Source: Citrobacter sp. R56 (GTDB lineage Bacteria; Pseudomonadota; Gammaproteobacteria; Enterobacterales; Enterobacteriaceae). From it: a DNA stretch of 64,000 nucleotides. This document shows positions 40,200 to 49,264 of the stretch, one piece after another. Numbering within the stretch: position 1 is the first letter of the stretch; each line of letters begins with the position of its first letter. The notes under the pieces were generated by a model. The model searched no databases and had not been told where the DNA came from. It saw only the letters and a program-made list of their open reading frames with translations. Position numbers and translations under genes: made by a program. The stretch is taken from assembly GCF_016811995.1 (NCBI RefSeq), contig NZ_CP069159.1, positions 4,030,001 through 4,094,000 of the forward strand, given 5' to 3'.

Positions 40200-40640
40200 G
40201 CAGATACGATGATGCTGGTCAGCTCAGAAATCAGGGAGAACCTGTCACTCTGGTGAAGGGTGACGTTCACCTTATGTCCACAGCCTCTCTGAAACCACCC
40301 TACCTGTGAACGTGCAAGGGAGGCTCCCGCCGCCTCCCTTGCAACCCTGGCTCCCGGCGGGAAAATCGTCGCTTCGCGATACATTCGCCTTATGCCGTCT
40401 GCCTTTCGGGTCGGGGTCGAGCCTGCATCCCTGCAGGCCGTCCCCTCCGCCCGCGTCCCTGCGGGCGGACCCGGTCAGCCGTCAACGTCTCATCGATTTT
40501 CAGCCGGACCGTGGCGTCGCTTTCGCATTCTGACTTCCAGTGATTTCCGTTTGGCTGTTTAACCAAAAACTCAGGTGGTCAGGTGTGGGGAGAGTCCGGC
40601 CGAAAATTGCCGACGTGTTTCCGTAAGGCCGGAGGAACCC
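40200..40640. other. Hairpin-rich non-coding region between treC and the efflux cluster
   Basis: No supported coding frame in about 460 bases. Several strong inverted repeats follow each other: 40313-40324/40332-40343 (12 bp, loop 7), 40421-40427/40432-40438 (7 bp, loop 4), 40447-40454/40461-40468 (8 bp, loop 6), 40550-40554/40563-40567 (5 bp) and 40595-40601/40627-40633 (7 bp). The composition is GC-rich, unlike normal intergenic DNA. It may encode a structured RNA, or be a remnant of a phage control region of the P4/C4 antisense-RNA kind; the latter is from general memory only. Confidence 0.5.
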
Positions 40641-40651
40641 GCCTAAGTGCG

Positions 40652-41077
40652 CTATTTAGTTTGCCCGAGCAGTTTGCGAATATGATGCTGTAAGACCGCC
40701 AGCATACTGGCGCCAGACAGACCAATCATCATTGCCCCATTCACGGCCTCGAGTACGCCAAACAACTTCCACTTTGCACTCATCACGATATCGCCATAAC
40801 CGAGAGTGGCAAAGTTAACGCCTGAATGGTAAACAGCCTCTTTGAGCGTTGAAAACTCTCCCAGCCACAGGAATAAAATCCCCCACAGCAGGATTTGCAG
40901 CAGATTGCCCATCAGCACGATGGTAATGATGCCAAACAGCGCCAGCACCCCGGCCATCATCCCTTCGCGATGGTGAAAACGTTTGATGTAAAAACGGATA
41001 CAGCCAATCGAAACCCACGACTGTAATAACATATTCAGCAGGATGACGGGCATCCCTGTGACTAAAACCAGCAACAT
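40652..41077 (-). CDS. Small two-helix ion channel family protein
   Basis: The 141-residue protein has about four hydrophobic segments and a pore-loop-like sequence, GVNFATLGYGDIVMS, that contains the TxGYGD potassium-channel filter (here TLGYGD). This matches the Ion_trans_2 family of small bacterial channels. The start at 41077 is preferred because AGGAG lies seven bases upstream; a longer frame would overlap the previous gene. It is the last gene of the operon, one base after the DUF2955 gene. Its job with the efflux proteins is unknown. Confidence 0.8.
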   Translation of the reverse strand: MLLVLVTGMPVILLNMLLQSWVSIGCIRFYIKRFHHREGMMAGVLALFGIITIVLMGNLLQILLWGILFLWLGEFSTLKEAVYHSGVNFATLGYGDIVMSAKWKLFGVLEAVNGAMMIGLSGASMLAVLQHHIRKLLGQTK

Positions 41078-41078
41078 A

Positions 41079-42101
41079 TTAATCTCCTGAAGTGGCTTCT
41101 GACGCAGGCCGGCCACTCGGGCGCCAGCGCTCAAGAATCACAACACATGCCCAACCATAGAGGGCAACGGCAACATACAAAGCGCAACGCATCGCAGACG
41201 CCAACCAGACATCCTTGCCGGCAGCGCTATCCTGAATAGCCGGGCCAAACAAGATGAGGCAGGTGACCCAGGCGTTGCTCCAAAAGGAGGGGGTAAACCG
41301 GTTGGCCACCAGTCTCACCATGCGTCGTGCCACCCAAAGGCTGACCAGCGCAAGCCACAGCACCAGCATCAAAAGCGAGGGCCAAAGACTTAAGCCAAAC
41401 CACAACACCACGGCTAACAGCGTGCCCATCAGGGTCGACAACACCAGCTCACGACCCACCTGTTTTGCCGCCAGCGTGTTGGTTTGTTGTGCAAGCATCA
41501 CTGTTTTCATCACCGCCGGAATATAGAAAGCGGGATTACTCAACGCCAACAGCCAGACTGGCAGCACAATCAGCACCGCGCGCTGGGCCAGGTGATGGGG
41601 CGATTGCGGTGCAACATAGGCTTTTCCCACCGGGGCGGGTGTTGCCTGCGGTGGAAAGACGACCAACGCAATCCGGTTAACCACCGTGCCAATGATGATG
41701 CCAAGTCCCATCATCTGGGCGATGCCGACGGCAAGGGATTGCTCAATCAGCCCGGCGATAGGAATGATGGTGACCGCAGTGGTAAGCAACATCGCCTGAG
41801 TGCCCTTCCCTGCAAGCCACATCAGCATCAACAGGTAAAGCAACAACGCGGTCAGCAGGAGTGCGGGCAACGGATAGTGCGTTAACAAAGGCACTATCAA
41901 TACCCCACCCATCATGGTTGCCATCAGCCCAAGGCCCGCCACTATCCCTTTCTTGAGGGGTAACGGCTTGCCCTGACAGAGTACAATCCAGGCCATGATG
42001 CACCCCAGATGGGGCATAGGCAGTGCGAGGCTATAACAGGCCAGCGCGGCAATCGCGGTTCCGCAGCTGATCCTCAGTACCGCACGATCTCCGTTATGCA
42101 T
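41079..42101 (-). CDS. DUF2955 family membrane protein (efflux component)
   Basis: The 340-residue protein has about ten hydrophobic helices and starts MHNGDRAVLRISCGTAIAALACYSL. It belongs to the DUF2955/FUSC-like group, which pairs with HlyD-type adaptors much as AaeB pairs with AaeA. The adaptor gene ends 11 bases before it. It should be the inner-membrane pump of this operon; substrate unknown. The C-terminal tail is polar and short. Confidence 0.8.
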   Translation of the reverse strand: MHNGDRAVLRISCGTAIAALACYSLALPMPHLGCIMAWIVLCQGKPLPLKKGIVAGLGLMATMMGGVLIVPLLTHYPLPALLLTALLLYLLMLMWLAGKGTQAMLLTTAVTIIPIAGLIEQSLAVGIAQMMGLGIIIGTVVNRIALVVFPPQATPAPVGKAYVAPQSPHHLAQRAVLIVLPVWLLALSNPAFYIPAVMKTVMLAQQTNTLAAKQVGRELVLSTLMGTLLAVVLWFGLSLWPSLLMLVLWLALVSLWVARRMVRLVANRFTPSFWSNAWVTCLILFGPAIQDSAAGKDVWLASAMRCALYVAVALYGWACVVILERWRPSGRPASEATSGD

Positions 42102-42112
42102 AGCGCAGCACC

Positions 42113-43207
42113 TTAGTAGATATACGAGAACACGCTCATCAACCGTATGTAGACGCTACCTAAAATGCTCATCAAGCCACTGCCATTCGCGTACACCAGC
42201 ACATCTGCTTGTCCGCCCGCCCGTAAACTGTCGACCGGGGGAAAATCATCTTTAGAGAACGCCACCTTGACCGGGAAACGCTGAGCCTGACGTAACCAGT
42301 CACGGTTATTGTCGATAGTCGGCAATACCCCCGCTGGCTGGCTTTGCGTTGCACTGACGCCATAGCCGATGCTGCGCACCTGCCCTTTGTAAACGTGCCC
42401 CGGTTGGCTATCGAGCAGAATGGCGACTTCATCGCCAGGGTTCACATTGCCGAGGTTGTTCTCTGTCATGTCCGCACTGATCCAGACATCGTTGATGGCA
42501 ACCAGGGTCATTACCGGTGCTCCCGCGCCAAGAAACTGGCCCACATCGGTGCGCAAATCAGTCACCAGACCACGGTTGGTCGCCACAATCACGGTATTTT
42601 TCCGGTCAAGTTCGGCTTTACGAACCGCCGAACGCGCGCTGAGCAGTTGTGAATTATTGTCGCCCTCTTCCCCCGCCATTTCGGTTACACGCCGTACATC
42701 AGCCGCCGCAGCCGCCATCTGGCTACGCGCGGTTTCACGCGTGGCTTGCGCCACTTCAAGACGGCGGACTGAAATGGTGCCGGGATCTTCTCGGTACAAA
42801 CGCTCCTGGCGTTCCGCGTCTTTCGCGGCATTCTGGTAAGCGGCGGTCGCGGCCTGCAGACCTGCTTTGGCAGCGGCAATGGCTTCATTGTTTGCCTTGA
42901 CCGAACTTAATACCGTTTCATAATCTGAACGCGCGCGTGACAAAGCGATGTCGTAAGGCTCGGGATCAAGTTCAAACAACCGATCCCCTGGCGCCACTTG
43001 CTGATTGTCGCGCACATAGACTTTTTGAATCTGCCCGGCGACCTCAGAAGAGATAGGAATAACAAACGCCTGAATTCTGGCCTGCGAGGTATAGGGTGTG
43101 AGTCGGTCAGCCGCTAAATACCAGCACAGCAGCACCACGATCACGGCGAGGAGACTTATCACGCCACGACGACTCGCTTGTCCCGCCGGGGATGAGGGTT
43201 CGGTCAT
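42113..43207 (-). CDS. HlyD/EmrA-type periplasmic adaptor
   Basis: Membrane fusion protein of 364 residues: one N-terminal anchor helix (about 17-32, VISLLAVIVVLLCWYLA), a barrel-sandwich segment VAGQIQKVYVRDNQQVAPGDRLFELD, an alpha-hairpin coiled coil (about 85-190), then the returning lipoyl half and beta-barrel. It should link the DUF2955 pump to the outer-membrane factor. Its ATG overlaps the outer-membrane gene's stop by four bases (ATGA). Confidence 0.9.
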   Translation of the reverse strand: MTEPSSPAGQASRRGVISLLAVIVVLLCWYLAADRLTPYTSQARIQAFVIPISSEVAGQIQKVYVRDNQQVAPGDRLFELDPEPYDIALSRARSDYETVLSSVKANNEAIAAAKAGLQAATAAYQNAAKDAERQERLYREDPGTISVRRLEVAQATRETARSQMAAAAADVRRVTEMAGEEGDNNSQLLSARSAVRKAELDRKNTVIVATNRGLVTDLRTDVGQFLGAGAPVMTLVAINDVWISADMTENNLGNVNPGDEVAILLDSQPGHVYKGQVRSIGYGVSATQSQPAGVLPTIDNNRDWLRQAQRFPVKVAFSKDDFPPVDSLRAGGQADVLVYANGSGLMSILGSVYIRLMSVFSYIY

Positions 43208-44727
43208 TGCTTTTTACCTTCTTTGAGATCAGTTGCTGCTGGCATAGGCGCGTCTAACAGAGGGATCCAGTCCTCCCGCTGACGTAAATGCGCATCGGTT
43301 TGTGGATCGACCAACGGACGTTGCCGCCCGCTTTCCCAACCGCCGCCCAGCGCTTTGTACAGCGTTATCAGGTCACGCATCAGCGCACCACGGCTGTTCA
43401 CCAGGCGCTCCTGTTGATTGAACAAGGCGCGTTGCGAATCCAGTACCCGCTGGAAATCGGCCATCCCTTCCCGGTATTGCGTATTCGCAATCTCCAGTGA
43501 ACGGGTAGCCGCCTCTCCCGTTTGGGTCAGGAGCTCAATCTCGTCTTTGCCATTGGCGTAGGCGATCGCGGCATCATCGACTTCACGTGCGGCCTGAAAC
43601 ACGACGTCACGATAGCGTTCATGCAGTTGCAAGAAGCGGGAATCCTGCACCAGAACCTGGTTGCCAAGCCGCCCTTGATCGAGCAAATTCCAGCTAAACG
43701 TCGGGCCAGCCACCCAGGACAGTGTGCTGCTCGTCCCACTACGCGCACTGATTCCCACACTGCCAATCAGTGAAATAGAAGGATAGAGCTCACTTTCTGC
43801 CACCCCGATAAGGGCCGACTGGGCAGCCAGTTGCCGTTCCGCAACCCGCACATCAGGTCGACGGCGCAACAGATCGGCAGGCAACTCAGACACCAACGCC
43901 AGATTGCCCTGTGGAAGCACGCCGGTATTGCTCGCCATTTCAGGCAATGGGCCGGGTTTACGCGCAAGCAGCACACTGAGCGCGTTTTGACTCTGACGCA
44001 GGCTGGTTTCCAGTTGCGGGATACTGGAAAGTGTTGAGAGGTATTGGGTTTTCGCTTGCTGCACGTCGAGCTCAGCACTGTTGCCGCTAAGGAACAGACG
44101 CTCGGTGATTTGCAGACTGCGTTGCTGAATTTCGGCGTTGCTGCGGGTAATTTGCAGTCGCGCTTCTAAGGTGCGGATATTCACATACAGTTGCGCCACT
44201 TGCGCAGCCATCAGCACCTGAATATCGTCATACTGCGCAAGGGTGGCGAAGTAACTCGCATCGGCAGATTCCACGCCGCGCTGGAACTTACCCCAAAAAT
44301 CGATCTCCCAACCCAGATTAAAATCGGCGCTATAGCTGGTGGTGTCATTGTAGCGGCCATCACGACGCGTGCCGCCCGTTATCACCTCACCCGTACCCAC
44401 AGTCGCCTGCGGCCCCAGCAGACTTTCGGCAATGCCTAATTGTGCGCGTGACTCAAGCAAGCGCAGACCGGCAATCTTAACGTCCGGGTTTTTGCGCAGC
44501 GCTTCATTGATAAGTGCGGTTAGCGTGGGGTCATTGAGTTGCGTCCACCACTGGTCATAATTTTGTGTGGAAGCGTTGGCGGCCGTACTTTTGGTCTTCG
44601 CCTGCCACTGGTCCAGCTCCGGGACTTGCGGCGATTTAAAGTCTGGCCCCAGGGTGGTACACGCGCTCAACAGCAGGCAGGCGCCTCCTGTCAACAGGAG
44701 GCGCCCAACGCGACGATCATTGAACAT
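43204..44727 (-). CDS. NodT-family outer-membrane efflux lipoprotein (TolC-like)
   Basis: Outer-membrane channel of a tripartite efflux system. The 507-residue protein has a lipoprotein signal with lipobox LLSAC (cysteine near residue 23) and two OEP repeats, with typical segments DFNLGWEIDFWGKF, LPADLLRRRPDVRVAERQLAAQSA and GPTFSWNLLDQGRLG. The ATG at 44727 is preferred; a GTG three codons earlier is possible. It overlaps the end of the AI-2E family gene, so the operon is tightly coupled. Confidence 0.92.
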   Translation of the reverse strand: MFNDRRVGRLLLTGGACLLLSACTTLGPDFKSPQVPELDQWQAKTKSTAANASTQNYDQWWTQLNDPTLTALINEALRKNPDVKIAGLRLLESRAQLGIAESLLGPQATVGTGEVITGGTRRDGRYNDTTSYSADFNLGWEIDFWGKFQRGVESADASYFATLAQYDDIQVLMAAQVAQLYVNIRTLEARLQITRSNAEIQQRSLQITERLFLSGNSAELDVQQAKTQYLSTLSSIPQLETSLRQSQNALSVLLARKPGPLPEMASNTGVLPQGNLALVSELPADLLRRRPDVRVAERQLAAQSALIGVAESELYPSISLIGSVGISARSGTSSTLSWVAGPTFSWNLLDQGRLGNQVLVQDSRFLQLHERYRDVVFQAAREVDDAAIAYANGKDEIELLTQTGEAATRSLEIANTQYREGMADFQRVLDSQRALFNQQERLVNSRGALMRDLITLYKALGGGWESGRQRPLVDPQTDAHLRQREDWIPLLDAPMPAATDLKEGKKQ

Positions 44728-45832
44728 CTTTTCCACTCGCCGCTACACCATCTGGCCCCTGGTTAACCCAGGCCATGAAGATGCGATAGCCGATGGAAAG
44801 CAACGTCGCCCCAACGAACATGCCGAGAATACCATTGGCCGCCATACCCCCCAGCGCCCCCAACAGCACCACAGGCATAGGCGCATCAACACCACGTCCC
44901 AGCAACAAGGGTTTAAGCACGTTATCCGCCATACCCGCAACCAGCAGCAGCACGGTGTAGACAATATTGAGAACCGTACCGTGATCGCCTGACATCCACA
45001 TGATGGCAATCGCGGGGGCTGTCACCAGGATAACGGGCACCTGAGCAATCCCCAGAATCAACGCCAGGACGAAGAAGATGCCAACCGCAGGAATGCCTGC
45101 AATCGCCATGACAATACCGGCTAGCAGAGCCTGAATGAAGGCAACCCCGATAACGCCCATCGCTACGGCACGAATGGTGCTGGTACACAGTTTGGTCAGC
45201 GCAAGGCCGCGTTGTGTGTCGGTGATACGGATGGCGATACTCTTGGCGCTGCGCGCACCGGGTGCCCCCCAGGCCATCATGATACCCGCAACGATGAAGG
45301 AGAAGACGAAGCCAATTAATCCGCCGCCCATGCTCGCCAGGACTCCCACAACCTGCTTAGCAATATCTCCCAACTGCGGGCGATAGCTGCTGATAAGGCT
45401 GGGTAAATCCGTCGACGCCTTGAGCCACAAGGCGTGCACTTTTTCACCGACAAGAGGAATAGACGCGATCTTCTCAGACGGAGGTGAGATAACCAGGCTA
45501 TCGCTGCCCACATTTTCCACAAGTCGGCTTACGCTATCACCCAGAGAACTGAGCATGGCAACGGTCGGCGCGACGATCAACAGCACCCCCAGTAACACCA
45601 TGACAGTCGACGCCCTGCCCTGTTTATTTCCCATTCGGGCAGCAAAACGCTGATGCAATGGATACAGTGTGACCGCCAAAATAAGCGCCCACAGCAGCAT
45701 ATTCATGAAAGGGGACATGACAGTAAAGCAGAAGGAGCCCAGTGCCAGGATCAGCCCAAGCTTGATGAACATATCCAGAAATCTGGCAACAAGTCTTTTT
45801 TCAATGACTGTGGATAGTTCGTTATTTTCCAT
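44717..45832 (-). CDS. AI-2E family (YdiK-like) membrane transporter
   Basis: The 371-residue protein has about eight hydrophobic segments and the family region GGGLIGFVFSFIVAGIMM with the C-terminal GVDAPMPVVLLGALGGMAANGILGMFVG. It is closest in feel to YdiK; family members include autoinducer-2 exporters and Na+/H+ antiporters, so the substrate cannot be set. The start at 45832 (MENNELSTVIEKRL) is chosen over an upstream frame that begins in AT-rich DNA. It is the first gene of the five-gene minus-strand operon. Confidence 0.88.
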   Translation of the reverse strand: MENNELSTVIEKRLVARFLDMFIKLGLILALGSFCFTVMSPFMNMLLWALILAVTLYPLHQRFAARMGNKQGRASTVMVLLGVLLIVAPTVAMLSSLGDSVSRLVENVGSDSLVISPPSEKIASIPLVGEKVHALWLKASTDLPSLISSYRPQLGDIAKQVVGVLASMGGGLIGFVFSFIVAGIMMAWGAPGARSAKSIAIRITDTQRGLALTKLCTSTIRAVAMGVIGVAFIQALLAGIVMAIAGIPAVGIFFVLALILGIAQVPVILVTAPAIAIMWMSGDHGTVLNIVYTVLLLVAGMADNVLKPLLLGRGVDAPMPVVLLGALGGMAANGILGMFVGATLLSIGYRIFMAWVNQGPDGVAASGKDVQ

Positions 45833-46300
45833 GATGGCGTTATTCCAATTGATTGTAACCACGCAGTTATCCCGACCTTGCAAAATTAAAAGCAGGCCAA
45901 CAGATAGCGGGTATTACATTTAAAGAGATGAAAGATAATTCAATGATAAGAATAAATTTATTTTTACGTTTAATTTACCAAACTATTTTCATGATAGAAC
46001 AAACAGTCATTCTTGCAAATAATGCAATGTTGAGTATTAATAAATAGTTTAACGAACAAAACAAATGGAAAACCAAGATAAAGGCAATTTAATATATTTG
46101 TATTTTGTTTTTTCAGTAGAATATTAATCAAGTCAGACACTAAAACTTAGAATTAAATTCTGCAACTGCCCATTTTGTTTTTAGTCGGTATTATGTAAGC
46201 AGTTGTAATGTTTTAAACCCACTTAAAATATCGCGCAGCGTTATCGAAATGGCACTGACTGCCTGACAATCAACAATGCCATCTGCCACACAAAACTTAA
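45833..46300. other. AT-rich intergenic region upstream of the efflux operon
   Basis: Strongly AT-rich from about 45890 to 46240, with long A and T runs and no supported gene. It must hold the promoter of the minus-strand efflux operon. The composition is like that of H-NS-bound horizontally acquired DNA. Confidence 0.5.
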
Positions 46301-46426
46301 TTACTTTGGGTTATGCCCCTGAGTACCAGAACCATTTTCCCCCTCGCTGAAAATGAATCTGCGGGCGATGAAGTGACAGATGAAACGTAATTTCACTGGA
46401 ACGTAAAGCCGCCACACTGACAACAT
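46301..46426 (-). CDS. Candidate 41-residue small protein
   Basis: ATG at 46426 has AAGGAG six bases upstream, a near-ideal ribosome site. The peptide begins MLSVWRLYVPVKLRFICHF and goes on with a basic, amphipathic IARRFIF, then a polar tail. Not a recognised family. It lies in an otherwise empty region upstream of both nrdD and the efflux operon. Chance cannot be ruled out. Confidence 0.4.
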   Translation of the reverse strand: MLSVWRLYVPVKLRFICHFIARRFIFSEGENGSGTQGHNPK

Positions 46427-46686
46427 CACGGTCTCCTTACAACATGGCTGTAGCGGCAGTGGCAAGAGGGAAGGAATATCCGACACTCCCTCTGTAACGG
46501 GAATAATCCGGCTAACGCTGTGGGGGAGCCTTTCCGGGCAGCGCTGCGTTTGCCTGGATTTACCCTACTGTTTTTGTTGAATAATTAATCAGAATTTTCT
46601 GGAAATAATTTACAAAGGCTGTAGTGCCCGTCATCTGTACGCTCTGATTTTTACTTTGTCCTACGTCAATAAAACCGTAAACATCC

Positions 46687-46743
46687 TTGATGCAAATCAC
46701 TACATATAGAACTTAAAATGCACGCCGACCCAATATGTTGTAT
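46687..46743 (+). promoter_or_regulatory. FNR site and NrdR box upstream of nrdD
   Basis: TTGATGCAAATCAC (46687-46700) matches the FNR site TTGAT-N4-ATCAA with one change. ACCCAATATGTTGTAT (46728-46743) fits the NrdR box at 13 of 16 positions. This agrees with anaerobic induction and NrdR repression of nrdDG. A second NrdR box was not clear to me. Confidence 0.65.
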
Positions 46744-46905
46744 TTATCGTCTACAATTGCAACAACCACAACTGACCGTATAGCGCAGCTGTTGTGGATA
46801 AAATGGGTCAGGATTGCGGGAAGTCTTTGGATAGAGAGATGAATAAACCAAGGAATGCTTCCCCAGCCTCTGTGGATAACCTGTTCTTATAAATATGGAG
46901 TGATC

Positions 46906-49044
46906 ATGACACCGCATGTGATGAAACGTGATGGCTGTAAAGTGCCGTTTAAATCAGAGCGCATCAAAGAAGCCATTCTGCGTGCAGCTAAAGCAGCGGG
47001 AGTCGATGACGCAGATTACTGCGCCACCGTCGCAGAAGTCGTTAGCAACCAGATGAATGAGCGCAGTCAGGTCGATATCAACGACATCCAGACCGCAGTT
47101 GAAAACCAACTGATGTCGGGTCCGTACAAGCAACTCGCCCGCGCCTATATCGAGTATCGCCACGATCGCGATATTCAGCGCGAGAAGCGTGGTCGCCTGA
47201 ACCAGGAGATCCGAGGTCTGGTCGAGCAAACCAACTCCGCACTGCTCAACGAAAACGCCAACAAAGACAGTAAAGTGATCCCGACCCAGCGCGATCTGCT
47301 GGCCGGTATCGTGGCTAAGCACTATGCGCGTCAGCATCTGCTGCCACGTGATGTGGTGCAGGCACATGAGCGTGGTGATATTCACTATCACGATCTCGAC
47401 TACTCCCCGTTCTTCCCGATGTTCAACTGTATGCTGATCGATCTGAAAGGCATGCTGACGCAGGGCTTTAAGATGGGTAACGCGGAGATCGAACCGCCAA
47501 AATCCATCTCCACCGCCACAGCGGTCACCGCGCAGATCATCGCCCAGGTTGCCAGCCATATTTACGGCGGCACCACCATTAACCGTATTGATGAAGTACT
47601 GGCCCCATTTGTCACCGCCAGCTTCAATAAGCACCGCAAAACCGCTGAAGAGTGGCAAATCCCGGATGCTGACGGCTATGCGCATTCCCGTACCGAGAAA
47701 GAGTGCTATGACGCATTCCAGTCCCTGGAATACGAAGTGAACACGCTGCACACCGCCAATGGACAGACGCCGTTCGTGACCTTTGGTTTTGGCCTTGGCA
47801 CCAGCTGGGAATCTCGTCTGATTCAGCAGTCCATTCTGCGCAACCGTATTGCGGGTCTGGGTAAAAACCGTAAAACCGCTGTATTCCCGAAACTGGTGTT
47901 CGCGATTCGCGATGGCCTGAACCACAAATTTGGCGATCCTAATTACGACATCAAACAGCTGGCACTAGAGTGCGCAAGCAAGCGCATGTATCCGGACATC
48001 CTGAACTACGATCAGGTGGTGAAAGTCACCGGCTCGTTCAAAACTCCGATGGGTTGCCGCAGTTTCCTCGGCGTCTGGGAAAACGAAAACGGCGAGCAGA
48101 TCCACGATGGTCGTAACAATCTGGGCGTCATTAGCCTGAACCTGCCGCGTATCGCGCTGGAAGCCCACGGTGATGAAGCAACATTCTGGAAACTGCTGGA
48201 GAGCCGTCTGGCGCTGGCGCGTAAAGCGCTGATGACCCGCATCGCCCGTCTTGAAGGGGTTAAAGCACGTGTTGCGCCAATCCTCTATATGGAAGGTGCC
48301 TGCGGTGTGCGCCTGAAAGCGGACGATGACGTTTCTGAAATCTTTAAAAATGGCCGTGCGTCCATTTCACTGGGCTATATCGGTATCCATGAAACCATCA
48401 ATGCCCTGTTTGGTAACGAGCACCTGTACGACAGCGAAGCACTGCGTGCCAAAGGCATCGCCATCGTGGAACGCCTGCGTCAGGCTGTCGATCAGTGGAA
48501 AGAAGAAACAGGTTACGGCTTCAGTCTGTACAGCACACCGAGTGAAAACCTGTGTGACCGCTTCTGCCGTCTGGATACCGCCGAGTTTGGCGTGATTGCT
48601 GGCGTGACGGACAAAGGCTACTACACCAACAGTTTCCACCTCGACGTCGAGAAAAAGGTCAACCCGTACGACAAGATCGATTTTGAAGCGCCGTACCCGC
48701 CGCTGGCGAACGGTGGTTTCATTTGCTATGGCGAATACCCGAACATTCAGCACAACCTGAAAGCGCTGGAAGACGTCTGGGATTACAGCTATCAGCACGT
48801 GCCGTATTACGGAACCAACACGCCGATCGACGAATGCTATGAGTGCGGCTTTACCGGTGAGTTTGAGTGCACCAGCAAAGGCTTTACCTGCCCGAAATGC
48901 GGCAACCACGATGCCGCGCGCGTCTCGGTTACGCGTCGCGTATGCGGATATTTAGGTAGCCCGGATGCACGTCCGTTTAACGCCGGTAAGCAGGAAGAAG
49001 TTAAACGCCGCATTAAACATTTGGGTAACGGGCAGATCGGTTAA
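46906..49044 (+). CDS. nrdD: Anaerobic ribonucleoside-triphosphate reductase NrdD
   Basis: Class III reductase that makes dNTPs without oxygen. The 712-residue protein has an N-terminal ATP-cone (residues 1-95, KRDGCKVPFKSERI), the glycyl-radical barrel, a C-terminal zinc site of two Cys pairs (CYECGF and CPKCGN) and the radical loop RRVCGYLGSPDARPFN with the glycine near 681. The ATG at 46906 follows GGAG; an in-frame ATG at 46855 lies upstream without one. Needs NrdG for activation. Confidence 0.98.
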   Translation: MTPHVMKRDGCKVPFKSERIKEAILRAAKAAGVDDADYCATVAEVVSNQMNERSQVDINDIQTAVENQLMSGPYKQLARAYIEYRHDRDIQREKRGRLNQEIRGLVEQTNSALLNENANKDSKVIPTQRDLLAGIVAKHYARQHLLPRDVVQAHERGDIHYHDLDYSPFFPMFNCMLIDLKGMLTQGFKMGNAEIEPPKSISTATAVTAQIIAQVASHIYGGTTINRIDEVLAPFVTASFNKHRKTAEEWQIPDADGYAHSRTEKECYDAFQSLEYEVNTLHTANGQTPFVTFGFGLGTSWESRLIQQSILRNRIAGLGKNRKTAVFPKLVFAIRDGLNHKFGDPNYDIKQLALECASKRMYPDILNYDQVVKVTGSFKTPMGCRSFLGVWENENGEQIHDGRNNLGVISLNLPRIALEAHGDEATFWKLLESRLALARKALMTRIARLEGVKARVAPILYMEGACGVRLKADDDVSEIFKNGRASISLGYIGIHETINALFGNEHLYDSEALRAKGIAIVERLRQAVDQWKEETGYGFSLYSTPSENLCDRFCRLDTAEFGVIAGVTDKGYYTNSFHLDVEKKVNPYDKIDFEAPYPPLANGGFICYGEYPNIQHNLKALEDVWDYSYQHVPYYGTNTPIDECYECGFTGEFECTSKGFTCPKCGNHDAARVSVTRRVCGYLGSPDARPFNAGKQEEVKRRIKHLGNGQIG

Positions 49045-49063
49045 TCCTCCGTTTGCAATACGT

Positions 49064-49102
49064 AGATGCCGGATGGCGGTGCAAGCACCTTATCCGGCCT
49101 AC
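49064..49102. repeat. REP element after nrdD
   Basis: GATGCCGGATGGCGGTGCAA followed by CACCTTATCCGGCCTAC, a standard REP unit, 20 bases after the nrdD stop. Confidence 0.88.
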
Positions 49103-49140
49103 AACGACCCGGCTTAACGCTTTCACATATTAATACGTTT

Positions 49141-49263
49141 TTCGCAAAGCAATTGGCGCCAGGACAAGGCGGCAAACGAATGAATCCCGGGAGCTTACAT
49201 TAAGTAAGTGACCCGGGTGAGTGAGAGCAGCCACCGCAGTAATGGCGTCAATTGAGAAGCGAA
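49141..49263. repeat. ERIC (intergenic repeat unit) directly upstream of nrdG
   Basis: The core GAGCTTACAT-TAAGTAAGTGAC and the following GGGTGAGTGAG match the ERIC consensus used for ERIC primers. The ends TTCGC...CAATTGGCGCC and GGCGTCAATTG...GCGAA are inverted, so the element is about 123 bases long and complete. It ends two bases before the nrdG ATG and supplies that gene's leader and GAGAAG ribosome site. Confidence 0.88.
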
Positions 49264-49264
49264 A

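Noticed and set aside
46954-47925. 323-codon open frame antisense to nrdD
   Set aside because: Entirely within nrdD, which is intact; no supporting signals.
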